DNA of 13,022 bases. Source: JBAXLO01 sp037134755 (GTDB lineage Bacteria > Bacteroidota > Bacteroidia > Bacteroidales > JACABE01). Both the position numbers and the translations under genes were made by a program. How positions within the stretch are numbered: the first letter of the stretch is position 1; each line of letters opens with the position of its first letter. The notes beneath the pieces are model-generated. The model was not told the origin of the DNA and ran no database searches. It saw nothing but the letters and a program-made list of their open reading frames with translations. The DNA is taken from NCBI GenBank assembly GCA_037134755.1, contig JBAXLO010000132.1, forward strand, positions 1 to 13,022, in the 5' to 3' direction. Of this stretch, positions 1 to 8,315 are shown piece by piece.

Positions 1-1
1 A

Positions 2-1429
2 TCACCTAATGGAGGAGAGTCATGGGTGGGATTATCAACACATACATTATCATGGACGAATCTAGCTTCAGCTTCAGGGCAATATAATTTATATTACAGT
101 ACTGATGGAGGTTCGAGTTGGACATCAATTGCAAGTAATATTATTGGAAATGCTTATAGTTGGACACTACCAAATGTGTCAGCAACACAATGTCTGATAA
201 AAGTGATGGATTATGTTAATACCTGTAAATATGATGTAAGCAATTCTTTTTTCACAATCACTCCTGCTGCTCCAATACTACTTACTCCTAATGGTGGTGA
301 ATCATATTATTCGGGTTATACTGCTAGTATTACATGGAATTCAACTACCTTTTATTCTTCAGTAAAATTAGATTATTCATTAGATAGTGGGCAAACATGG
401 ATAAATATTATAGCTGCGACATCTAATAATGGTTCTTATTCATGGGCTGTGCCTAATGTATATTCAACTAAATGTTTGGTTAAAGCTAGTAATTCTTCTA
501 ATACAAATTATTATGATATAAGCAATGCTGTTTTTACTTTAAAACCAGCAGTTACAATAATTACACCTAATGGAACTTTAGACTCTGTAATATGGGGAGG
601 TTGTACTAATACTTCTATTACATTTGATCGATCAACAGCCTATACTACTTATAAAATAGAATACAGTACGAATAATGGCTCTACTTGGAATACAATTATT
701 TCAAGTTGGACAGCATCTACTAATCCTGCTACCTATAACTGGTCAATTCCTAATATACCCGGTTCTAATAATTTGATAAAAGTTACTCCAACTTCGGCGA
801 CATCTTATTATGATCAAAGTGATAATACTTTTACGATTTCAAAACCTATTACTATTACATATCCTAATTTTGGTGGTATCATTCAATCAGGTTCTGTTTA
901 TAACATAAAATGGCAATCTGATGGTATCTCTAATATATATGATCTATACTATTCAACTAATGGTGGCACATCTTACACAAATATTACAACAGCATATAAT
1001 ACTTCATCAAATATTTATCCATGGACTGTACCGGCAGTTTCTTCTACTAATTGTAAAGTTTATATTCAGGATAATCTTAATACATGTAAGACAGACACCA
1101 GTGATTTTGCATTTACAATTACTGCTACTGCTCCATCTATAACTGTTACTTCACCAAATGGAGGTGAACATTTAGTAAGTGGTACTACTCAGAGTATAAA
1201 CTGGACATCAAGTGGCACATCAAATAATTATAATATAGAATACACCACAAATGGTGGAACAACATGGACAACTATTGTTTCATCTTATAATACAACTTTA
1301 GGAACCTATTTATGGACTGTGCCAAGTGTAAATACTTCTTTATGCCTTGTAAGAGTTACTGATGCATCAAACAGTGCTAAAACAGATCTTAGCGATGCTT
1401 CTTTTTATATTACTGTACCTCCAGTTCCA
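2..1429 (+). repeat. Five KNH/Ig-like protein modules (about 93-99 aa each)
   Basis: Degenerate tandem modules start at about bases 2, 284, 563, 860 and 1151, giving spacings of 282, 279, 297 and 291 bases. The typical pattern is [ST]PNGGE near the start, a W in strand B, a Y-S-x-[DN]-x-G segment followed by W or Y, then [YS]-x-W-x-[VI]-P, then C-x-[VI]-[KRY], D-x-S and F-x-[IL]. The third and fourth modules have lost the NGGE motif (PNGTLD and PNFGGI). The pattern fits the Ser-Thr-rich / Kre9-KNH-like Ig-fold family (Pfam PF10342 type), which occurs in repeated form in Bacteroidota surface proteins. Module lengths vary and sequence has diverged, in contrast to the strict array downstream. 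The first module is cut by the window edge. Confidence 0.75.
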
Positions 1430-4400
1430 CATGCAAGTAATAATGGTCCAATATGTGTTGGAAATGCTTTAACATTATCTAGTACTCCAATAACGAATGC
1501 TACTTATTTATGGACTGGTCCAAATGGTTTTACATCAACAGCATTAAATCTAACAGTAAATAATAATGCTTCTGTAAATATGTCAGGTAAGTATTATTTA
1601 GCAGCTACTGTAAATGGAATTACAGGAACTGACTCAACAACTGTAGTGGTTAATTCTTTACCAAATGCTCCTGTTAAAGGAAGTATTACTCAACCTTCAT
1701 GTAGTTTAGCAACTGGAAGTGTAGTATTAAATAGTTTGCCTGCAACAGGAACATGGATTTTAAACCCCGGTAATATTAGTGGAACAGGAACAAGTAAAAC
1801 TATTACAGGACTATCAACCGGTACCTATTTATATACTGTTACTAATGCATCAGCTTGTATTTCTACAGCATCTGACACAATAACTATTAACAGTATACCA
1901 ATAATGCCGAATACTCCTTCTGTTCAGTCAATAACCCAACCAACTTGTAATGTTGCAACAGGAAGTGCTGTATTAAATGGTTTACCTGCTACCGGAACAT
2001 GGACTATTAATCCGGGTAGTATTAGTGGAACAGGTGCAACAACTACTATTACAAATCTTGCAACAGGAACTTATAATTTTACAGTTACTACTTTACCAAG
2101 TTGTATCTCTTCAGGTACAAGCGATGTTGTTATAAATGCACAACCCCAAGCACAAAGTGCTCCAATAGCACAATCAATAACTCAACCTACTTGTACTGAT
2201 GCTAATGGAACTGTTGTTTTAACCGGCTTACCTGCATCTGGTACTTGGACACTTAATCCTGGTAGCATAGCAGGTACAGGAACAAGTAAAACAATTACAG
2301 GGTTGACTGCAGGAACTTATACTTACACCGTAACTAATGCCTTAAATTGTACTTCAGTTTCTTCTAGTAATATAGTTATTAACACTCAGCCACAAACACC
2401 AGCTAAACCTAACGTACAATCTATTACTCAGCCTACATGCAATGTTGCTACCGGTAGTATAGCTTTAAATGGTTTGCCTGCAACAGGAACATGGACGCTT
2501 AATCCAGGAAGTATTTCAGGAGTAGGAACAACTAAAACATTAACTGGACTTACTTCAGGTACATATAATTATACTGTTACTAATTCAGCAGGTTGTACTT
2601 CTAACGCATCAGATGATGCTGTTGTAAATGTTCAACCTCAGACACAATCAGCACCTGTTGTTCAGTCAATCACTCAATCAACTTGTAGCGATCCTAACAG
2701 TATTGTAATATTAACAGGCTTACCTGCAACAGGAACATGGACTTTGAACCCGGGTAATATATCAGGTTCTGGAACAAGCAAATCTATTACAGGATTAACT
2801 GTAGGAACATATAATTATACGGTAACTAATGCTTCAGGCTGTACTTCTTTAGCTTCAGCTAATATAGTTATTAATGAGCAGCCTCAAACTCCTTCTGCAC
2901 CTGTTATTCAAACTATAAACCAACCTTCTTGTTCTTCAGCAACAGCTAGCATTGTTCTAAGCGGATTACCAGCAACGGGTACATGGACGTTAAATCCTGG
3001 CAACATAAGCGGAAGCGGTACAACAAAAACAATCTCATCATTAACAGCCGGAACATATAGTTATACAGTTACTAATGTCTCTGCATGTACATCAGTTTCT
3101 TCAGCAAATGCAGTAATAACTCCGCAACCATTAACACCTACTGTTCCTACAGTTGGAAGCATTACGCAACCAACTTGTGCTTTAGCTACAGGAAGTGTAG
3201 TATTAAGCGACCTACCAGCTTCAGGTAACTGGACAATAAATCCTGGTAACATCAGCGGAAGCGGAACAAGTACAACATTAACAGGTCTTACTGTAGGAAC
3301 ACATAATTTTACTGTTACAAATGCTGCTTCCTGCACATCAATAGCCACAACTAATGTTGTAATAAACGCACAACCTACTATACCAACAACTCCTGTAGTA
3401 GGAACAATTACTCAACCTTCATGTGTTGAAGCAACAGGTAGTGTACTATTAACAGGTTTGCCTGTAACAGGAACATGGACTATCAACCCGGGTTCAATTT
3501 CGGGAACAGGAACAAGTAAAACTATTACATTATTAACTACCGGTACTTACGCATATTCTGTAACAAATACAGCTGGTTGTACTTCTTCAGCATCAAATAA
3601 TATCGGTATAAATGCAGCACCTGCAACACCTGCAACACCTGTTGTTCAGACAGTAAATCAAACTACTTGTTCTACATCAACCGGAAATATCGCGTTAAGC
3701 AATTTACCTTCTTCAGGAACATGGACTCTTAACCCAGGGAATATTAGTGGAACAGGCACAACTTTTACTTTATCAGCATTAACTGCCGGAACTTATAGCT
3801 ATACAGTTACAAATAATTCAGCATGTACTTCAGCTGCTACGCCAAGTGTTGTAATAAACAGTCAACCACTTACACCTGTAGCACCAACAGTAGGTACTAT
3901 TACGCAACCAACTTGTGTTTTGGCTATAGGAAGTGTTATTTTAACAGGATTACCTGCAAGTGGTAGCTGGACACTTAATCCGGGTAGCATAATTGGTAGT
4001 GGAACTTCTATAACTATCCCAAATCTTTCAGCAGGAACATATACTTATACCGTCTCTAATGCAAGTAATTGCACTTCATTAGCTTCAGCTAATGTAACTA
4101 TAAATGCTCAGACACAAACACCTACTAAACCCAGTGTACAATCTATTACTCAGCCAACATGCAATGTAGCTACAGGTAGTGTAGTCTTAAGTAGTTTACC
4201 TTCTACAGGAACTTGGACGATAAACCCGGGAAATATTACTGGAACAGGTACAAGTAAGACAATAACAGCACTTACTACCGGAACATATAATTTCAATGTT
4301 ACAAATGCAGCAGGTTGTACTTCTGCAGAAAGCGATGATGTTGTAATAAATGTTCAACCTCCTACACAAACTGCTCCTATTGTTCAATCAATCACTCAAC

Positions 4401-7054
4401 CTACTTGCAGTGATACTAATAATAATGTTATACTAAACGGATTGCCTGCAACAGGAACATGGACTTTGAACCCAGGAAATATAACTGGTACTGGAACAAA
4501 TAAGACGCTTACAGGACTTAGTGCCGGAACTTACAATTTTACAGTAACCAATGCATTAGGCTGTACTTCTATTGCAACAGCGAATGTAGTTATCAATGAC
4601 AAGCCTCAAACACCTTCTGCACCAATTGTGCAGACTGTCTACCAGCCTACTTGTTCTTCAGCAACAGCTAGTATTGTTTTAAATGGATTACCTTCAACAG
4701 GTAACTGGGTTTTAAATCCTGACAACATAAGTGGAAGTGGAACATCAACAACTATCTCATCATTAACAGCAGGAACTTATAGTTATACAGTTACTAATGC
4801 TTCATTATGCACATCAGTTGCTTCTGCAAATGCTGTTATAAATTCACAACCATTAACACCTGCTGTGCCTACTATTGGAAGCATTACACAACCAAATTGC
4901 TCGTTAGCTACAGGTAGTTTAGTTTTAAGTGACTTACCTGCTTCAGGTAACTGGACAATAAATCCTGGTAACATCAGCGGAAGCGGAACAAGTACAACAT
5001 TAACAGGTCTTGCTTCAGGAACATATAATTATACTGTTACAAATGCTTCTTTATGCACATCAACAGCTACAACTAATATAACAATAATTGCTCAACCTTC
5101 TGTACCAACTGCTCCAATTGTAGGAACAATTACACAACCAACGTGCATTGAAGCAACAGGTAGCGTAGTATTAACAGGTTTTCCTTCAACAGGAACATGG
5201 ACTATCAACCCCGGTTCAATTTCCGGAACAGGCACTACTAAAACTATCTCATTATTGACAACTGGAACGTATGCTTATTCAGTTACGAATGCAGCCGGTT
5301 GTACTTCTTCAGCATCAAATAATATTGATATAAGTGCAGCACCAATAATGCCTGCAATACCTGTTGTTCAGTCAGTAAACCAACCTACTTGTTCTACAGT
5401 AACAGGAAGTATCGCGTTAAGCAATTTACCTTCTTCAGGAACATGGATACTTAATCCCGGAAACATAATTGGTACAGGCACAACAACTACTTTATCTGCA
5501 TTAACAGCAGGTACATATAGTTATACTGTTACAAATACTTCAGCATGTACTTCTGCATCTACTGCAAGTGTTGTTATAAATAGTCAACCTATAACACCTA
5601 TTGCGCCTGTAATTGGCACTATTACACAACCAAATTGTGTTTCAGCAACAGGAAGTGTTGTTTTAAACGGTTTGCCTTCAACTGGTAACTGGGTACTTAA
5701 TTCTGGTAGCGTAAATGGTAGTGGTACAAGCATAACTATTCCTAATCTTACAACAGGAATATTTAATTATACTGTTACAAATGCTAGTAATTGCACATCT
5801 TCAGCTTCAGCTAACGTTGTGATTAATCTTCAGCCTAATACCCCAACTACTCCTGTGGTAGGAACAATTACTCAGCCTACATGTAATTTAGCTACAGGTA
5901 GTGTTGCTTTAAGTGGTTTGCCATCAACAGGAAACTGGGTTATAAATCCGGGTAATATTAGCGGAAGCGGTACTAATATTACATTAACAGGACTTACTCC
6001 TAACACCTATAATTTCACTGTTTCAAACGAGGCTAATTGTATTTCCGGAGCTACTTCAAATGTTACTGTCAATGCACAACCAACTACACCAACAGCTCCT
6101 ATAGTTAGCACAATTACTCAGCCTACTTGCACAACAGTTACAGCTAGTGTGGTATTAACAGGTTTGCCTGTAACAGGAACATGGACTATTAATCCTGGTA
6201 ATATTAATGGAAACGGAGCAAGTACGACTTTGTCAAATCTCACTACGGGTATTTATAACTATTCAGTTACCAATGATATGGTGTGTACTTCTAGTCTTTC
6301 AACAAATGTGGTTATTAATGCACAGCCTACCACTCCTATTGCAGATTCGGCTATTAAGGGTCCATTAAATGTTTGTCAGGGTCAAACAGGTGTAAACTAT
6401 ACAATTCCACAGATTCCTAATGCAACATCTTATCTATGGACTTTGCCAACAGGGGTTACAGGTTCGAGCACTACTGCAAGTATTTATTTAGATTTTAGTA
6501 CTACTTCAACCACCGGTTTCATTATGGTTAAAGGTATTAATGCTTGTGGCGATGGTAATAACTCTATTATTGAAGTTACTGTAAATACCATTCCGGCCAC
6601 TCCTATTATTATCCAAACGGGTGATAGTCTTGTTTCTAATGCTCCTTTGGGTAACCAATGGTATAGTGCTACTACAGGAATAATTAATGGTGCAACTAAT
6701 AAAATATATAAACCTTTACAAGCAGGTAATTATTTTGATATAGTAACTTTAAATGAGTGCAGTTCTGATTCTTCTAATGTTATAAATTATGATAATACAG
6801 GTATTAATAATAACGAAATTAATAACAGTATTAAGATGTATCCAAATCCTGCCAAAGATATTCTTACAATAGAAACAAACCTCAACAGCGAGCAAAGATT
6901 GGAGATAATTAATCTTATCGGGCAAACCATATATACAGCATCTATTAATAAGAAAGCAATTATTAATACTTCCGCTTTCGCGAATGGCGTTTATATTTTA
7001 AAACTCTATACTGATAAAGAAATAGTAACAAGGAAGTTTGTGAAAGAACGATAG
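2..7054 (+). CDS. Giant multi-repeat T9SS-secreted surface protein, adhesin-like (5' partial)
   Basis: The reading frame is open from base 2 to the TAG at 7052-7054 (2350 codons plus stop). The start is outside the window: the residues before the first possible GTG (base 26) read SPNGGESW, which matches the opening of the following modules, so that GTG is not a start. Domain order by window residue is: 1-476, five KNH/Ig-like modules; 477-560, an Ig-like domain with a GPICVGN opening; 561-2118, nineteen 82-aa modules; about 2119-2199, a PKD-like domain (NVCQGQTGVNYTI); about 2200-2265, a further Ig-like stretch; about 2272-2350, a type-A T9SS sorting tail (MYPNPAKDILTI, GVYILKLY). Composition is rich in Thr, Ser, Asn and Gly, as in extracellular beta-sandwich repeat proteins. 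By family knowledge the protein would cross the outer membrane by T9SS, lose its tail, and be released or anchored on the cell surface. No enzymatic domain is visible, so an adhesive or structural role is inference. The signal peptide must lie upstream. Confidence 0.93.
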   Translation, partial: SPNGGESWVGLSTHTLSWTNLASASGQYNLYYSTDGGSSWTSIASNIIGNAYSWTLPNVSATQCLIKVMDYVNTCKYDVSNSFFTITPAAPILLTPNGGESYYSGYTASITWNSTTFYSSVKLDYSLDSGQTWINIIAATSNNGSYSWAVPNVYSTKCLVKASNSSNTNYYDISNAVFTLKPAVTIITPNGTLDSVIWGGCTNTSITFDRSTAYTTYKIEYSTNNGSTWNTIISSWTASTNPATYNWSIPNIPGSNNLIKVTPTSATSYYDQSDNTFTISKPITITYPNFGGIIQSGSVYNIKWQSDGISNIYDLYYSTNGGTSYTNITTAYNTSSNIYPWTVPAVSSTNCKVYIQDNLNTCKTDTSDFAFTITATAPSITVTSPNGGEHLVSGTTQSINWTSSGTSNNYNIEYTTNGGTTWTTIVSSYNTTLGTYLWTVPSVNTSLCLVRVTDASNSAKTDLSDASFYITVPPVPHASNNGPICVGNALTLSSTPITNATYLWTGPNGFTSTALNLTVNNNASVNMSGKYYLAATVNGITGTDSTTVVVNSLPNAPVKGSITQPSCSLATGSVVLNSLPATGTWILNPGNISGTGTSKTITGLSTGTYLYTVTNASACISTASDTITINSIPIMPNTPSVQSITQPTCNVATGSAVLNGLPATGTWTINPGSISGTGATTTITNLATGTYNFTVTTLPSCISSGTSDVVINAQPQAQSAPIAQSITQPTCTDANGTVVLTGLPASGTWTLNPGSIAGTGTSKTITGLTAGTYTYTVTNALNCTSVSSSNIVINTQPQTPAKPNVQSITQPTCNVATGSIALNGLPATGTWTLNPGSISGVGTTKTLTGLTSGTYNYTVTNSAGCTSNASDDAVVNVQPQTQSAPVVQSITQSTCSDPNSIVILTGLPATGTWTLNPGNISGSGTSKSITGLTVGTYNYTVTNASGCTSLASANIVINEQPQTPSAPVIQTINQPSCSSATASIVLSGLPATGTWTLNPGNISGSGTTKTISSLTAGTYSYTVTNVSACTSVSSANAVITPQPLTPTVPTVGSITQPTCALATGSVVLSDLPASGNWTINPGNISGSGTSTTLTGLTVGTHNFTVTNAASCTSIATTNVVINAQPTIPTTPVVGTITQPSCVEATGSVLLTGLPVTGTWTINPGSISGTGTSKTITLLTTGTYAYSVTNTAGCTSSASNNIGINAAPATPATPVVQTVNQTTCSTSTGNIALSNLPSSGTWTLNPGNISGTGTTFTLSALTAGTYSYTVTNNSACTSAATPSVVINSQPLTPVAPTVGTITQPTCVLAIGSVILTGLPASGSWTLNPGSIIGSGTSITIPNLSAGTYTYTVSNASNCTSLASANVTINAQTQTPTKPSVQSITQPTCNVATGSVVLSSLPSTGTWTINPGNITGTGTSKTITALTTGTYNFNVTNAAGCTSAESDDVVINVQPPTQTAPIVQSITQPTCSDTNNNVILNGLPATGTWTLNPGNITGTGTNKTLTGLSAGTYNFTVTNALGCTSIATANVVINDKPQTPSAPIVQTVYQPTCSSATASIVLNGLPSTGNWVLNPDNISGSGTSTTISSLTAGTYSYTVTNASLCTSVASANAVINSQPLTPAVPTIGSITQPNCSLATGSLVLSDLPASGNWTINPGNISGSGTSTTLTGLASGTYNYTVTNASLCTSTATTNITIIAQPSVPTAPIVGTITQPTCIEATGSVVLTGFPSTGTWTINPGSISGTGTTKTISLLTTGTYAYSVTNAAGCTSSASNNIDISAAPIMPAIPVVQSVNQPTCSTVTGSIALSNLPSSGTWILNPGNIIGTGTTTTLSALTAGTYSYTVTNTSACTSASTASVVINSQPITPIAPVIGTITQPNCVSATGSVVLNGLPSTGNWVLNSGSVNGSGTSITIPNLTTGIFNYTVTNASNCTSSASANVVINLQPNTPTTPVVGTITQPTCNLATGSVALSGLPSTGNWVINPGNISGSGTNITLTGLTPNTYNFTVSNEANCISGATSNVTVNAQPTTPTAPIVSTITQPTCTTVTASVVLTGLPVTGTWTINPGNINGNGASTTLSNLTTGIYNYSVTNDMVCTSSLSTNVVINAQPTTPIADSAIKGPLNVCQGQTGVNYTIPQIPNATSYLWTLPTGVTGSSTTASIYLDFSTTSTTGFIMVKGINACGDGNNSIIEVTVNTIPATPIIIQTGDSLVSNAPLGNQWYSATTGIINGATNKIYKPLQAGNYFDIVTLNECSSDSSNVINYDNTGINNNEINNSIKMYPNPAKDILTIETNLNSEQRLEIINLIGQTIYTASINKKAIINTSAFANGVYILKLYTDKEIVTRKFVKER
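1682..6355 (+). repeat. Nineteen in-frame tandem repeats of exactly 246 bp (82 aa)
   Basis: Module starts, taken at the first codon of the [ST]-[IV]-x-Q-x-x-C motif, fall at 1682, 1928, 2174, 2420, 2666, 2912, 3158, 3404, 3650, 3896, 4142, 4388, 4634, 4880, 5126, 5372, 5618, 5864 and 6110. Every interval is exactly 246 bases. Within a module, Cys7 (usually QPTC), Trp25 (G-x-W), a mostly conserved NPG at 28-30, a G-T-Y-like segment near 47-49 and Cys59 ([GANSVL]-C-[TI]-S type) recur; both cysteines and the tryptophan are present in all nineteen. A proline-rich linker (such as AQPTTPTAP) ends each module. The [AT]GTYxYTVTN segment resembles SprB-type and other Bacteroidota adhesin repeats. The fold is probably a small beta-sandwich, and a Cys7-Cys59 disulfide is plausible but inferred. 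Confidence 0.95.
2420..5863 (+). repeat. Higher-order duplication: seven-module block of 1722 bp in two tandem copies
   Basis: Modules 4-10 (2420-4141) and modules 11-17 (4142-5863) match pairwise in order, better than adjacent modules match. Diagnostic pairs: modules 4 and 11 carry TCNVATGS; 5 and 12 carry CSD followed by VIL; 6 and 13 carry CSSATASIVL; 7 and 14 carry LVLSDLPASGNW or VVLSDLPASGNW; 8 and 15 carry EATGSV and LLTTGTYAYSVTN; 9 and 16 carry IALSNLPSSGTW; 10 and 17 carry GSGTSITIPNL. At DNA level, 3218-3289 and 4940-5011 are identical over 72 bases at an offset of exactly 1722. Similarity of module 10 to the later part of module 3 suggests that the crossover lay inside module 3/10 and not exactly at a module edge. 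Confidence 0.88.
6815..7051 (+). other. C-terminal T9SS (Por secretion) sorting domain
   Basis: The last roughly 79 residues of the giant protein carry the hallmarks of the type-A Por_Secre_tail family: an opening MYPNPAKD motif followed by alternating hydrophobic residues (ILTIET), a central LEIINLIGQTIY strand pair, and a closing GVYILKLYTDKEIVTRKFVK strand with a basic end. In known T9SS substrates this domain directs passage through the outer membrane translocon and is removed by the PorU sortase, often with attachment to A-LPS. It is the best single indicator here of both phylum and export route. Confidence 0.92.
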
Positions 7055-7134
7055 TGGTTTAAGCTCATTTGATATTCGATATAAGAAAGCTATTATCTTT
7101 TTTATAAAAACAACTCTGGTGTTAAATTTAAAAT

Positions 7135-7174
7135 AAAAAACCCTAACTCCTTATGAATGGAGTTAGGGTTTTTT
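7135..7174. terminator. Bidirectional intrinsic terminator between convergent genes
   Basis: A perfect 16-bp inverted repeat has arms at 7135-7150 (aaaaaaccctaactcc) and 7159-7174, with an 8-base loop (ttatgaat). The inner ten pairs hold the GC content, and the outer part is an A-run on one side and a T-run on the other. It therefore reads as hairpin plus U-tract on both strands. It lies 80 bases after the stop of the giant + gene and 25 bases after the stop of the minus-strand DUF1573 gene, exactly where a shared terminator is expected. The rest of the 7055-7199 gap holds nothing else I recognise. Confidence 0.9.
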
Positions 7175-7199
7175 TATAAATATTTTAACAGAAATCAGA

Positions 7200-8279
7200 T
7201 TAATCAACCAAACCTGTAACAGTCATTACAATCTTAGGATTATCAGGATCGTTTGTGATAATTGATATCGTTTCGTGAATGCTTCCCTTTTTCTTCGAAG
7301 TATTCATTACCATATTAAAAGCACCTTCTTTACTAAATCTTATTTTATCAGGATAGGTAACTTCAATGCACTCGCAACTCGATTCTACTTTACGTATAAC
7401 AAGTTCGGTCTTGCCACGATTTGAGATAGAAAACGTTTGCTTAACAGCTGTACCACTTTTAACTAATGGGAAATTATAATTAGTGTTTCCTAGATATGCT
7501 TTGGGTGAATATTTGCGTTTGTCAGGTTTTATCTTTGAGAAATCTTCTATAATCTCAACCTTAACATTTAACTTTTTAAGAGTATCTAAACCATCATTTG
7601 TTTGTAGAAAAATGGTATCAATAACTGTCCCATAATCATGTCTTAAAGCTGCATCGTACTTAACAACTACAAAACCCTCTTTAGCAGGTTGCAGTTCAGC
7701 AGGCGAACATTCCAAAGTCATATATTCTGGATTTAGATACGAAGTTTCTATTGTAATTGGTTTCTTTGAGTTATTTACCACATACAAAGTATCTATTTTC
7801 TTTTTTGTATTAAGAATTTGCCCCATATCTAAGACTTTTGCTGAAAAAGATAATTTGCCAATAGTATTAGTAAACATGTCAGCATGTGTTCTTTTTCTAG
7901 GAACAATCTCTCCATTAAATGAAAGTGCAATCTCATTATTTACCTTTTCATTAGTTGTAACAATTATTTTTTCTTTAATAACACCAAGCTGTTTTACATT
8001 GTAAGTAATAATTAATGCTCCACCTTTGCCGGCTAAAATACCTTTGTTTTTATTCCAGTTAGAAACGCTGCAATTATTACTCGTTTTAACATCAATAATC
8101 TTTATCTCTTCACTGCCTTTGTTTGTATATACAAAACTGACTGTAGCAGGTAGCTTGTTGTCTTCAATTTTACCTAAATTAGAGTTATTGTTAGTGAATT
8201 TTAAATTACTTTGTTGTGCTGATATATTTATACTGATAAAACATACAGCAATTATAAAGAGGAATATTCTCTTAGTCAT
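7200..8279 (-). CDS. Secreted protein with three DUF1573-like domains
   Basis: The protein has 359 residues and begins MTKRIFLFII, with a signal peptide of about 21 residues (cleavage likely after SA, before QQ); no lipobox cysteine is seen. Three Ig-like units of about 100 residues follow: about 25-125, 142-245 and 258-359. Each has the DUF1573 layout: a G-x-[IV] or related segment, a T or F strand followed by N-x-[GS]-x-x-x-[LI]-x-I, and a closing strand with T-N-[DE]. The third is the most canonical, with SNRGKTELVIRKV, then SSCECIEV (Cys302, Cys304), then IITNDPDNP. DUF1573 proteins are common exported proteins in Bacteroidota and their biochemical role is not established. It lies 36 bases after the second TM1266-like gene and just before the shared terminator, so it is probably the last gene of the hydG transcript. 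The start is the ATG just before a good signal peptide. Confidence 0.85.
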   Translation of the reverse strand: MTKRIFLFIIAVCFISINISAQQSNLKFTNNNSNLGKIEDNKLPATVSFVYTNKGSEEIKIIDVKTSNNCSVSNWNKNKGILAGKGGALIITYNVKQLGVIKEKIIVTTNEKVNNEIALSFNGEIVPRKRTHADMFTNTIGKLSFSAKVLDMGQILNTKKKIDTLYVVNNSKKPITIETSYLNPEYMTLECSPAELQPAKEGFVVVKYDAALRHDYGTVIDTIFLQTNDGLDTLKKLNVKVEIIEDFSKIKPDKRKYSPKAYLGNTNYNFPLVKSGTAVKQTFSISNRGKTELVIRKVESSCECIEVTYPDKIRFSKEGAFNMVMNTSKKKGSIHETISIITNDPDNPKIVMTVTGLVD

Positions 8280-8315
8280 TTTATTTAATATTGTTTATGG
8301 TTTTTGAAATTATAA

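Noticed and set aside
26..28. GTG as the start of the giant + strand gene
   Set aside because: The frame is open upstream to base 2 and the preceding residues SPNGGESW belong to a KNH-like module, so the gene begins outside the window.
3061..3348. Minus-strand ORF of 95 aa in the repeat array, with similar ones at 4783-4974 and 4196-4387
   Set aside because: These are antisense shadows of the 246-bp repeats. The 3061-3348 and 4783-4974 ORFs lie at the 1722-base offset and so resemble each other only because the coding strand is duplicated.
1682..6355. CRISPR array or intergenic satellite as an explanation of the regular repeats
   Set aside because: The period of 246 bp is far too long, there are no short identical repeats with unique spacers, and the whole region is one open reading frame.
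8026..8307. Plus-strand ORF of 93 aa opposite the DUF1573 gene
   Set aside because: It is antisense to the signal peptide and first domain of a well supported gene and shows no recognisable features; the hydrophobic stretches are complements of the coding strand.
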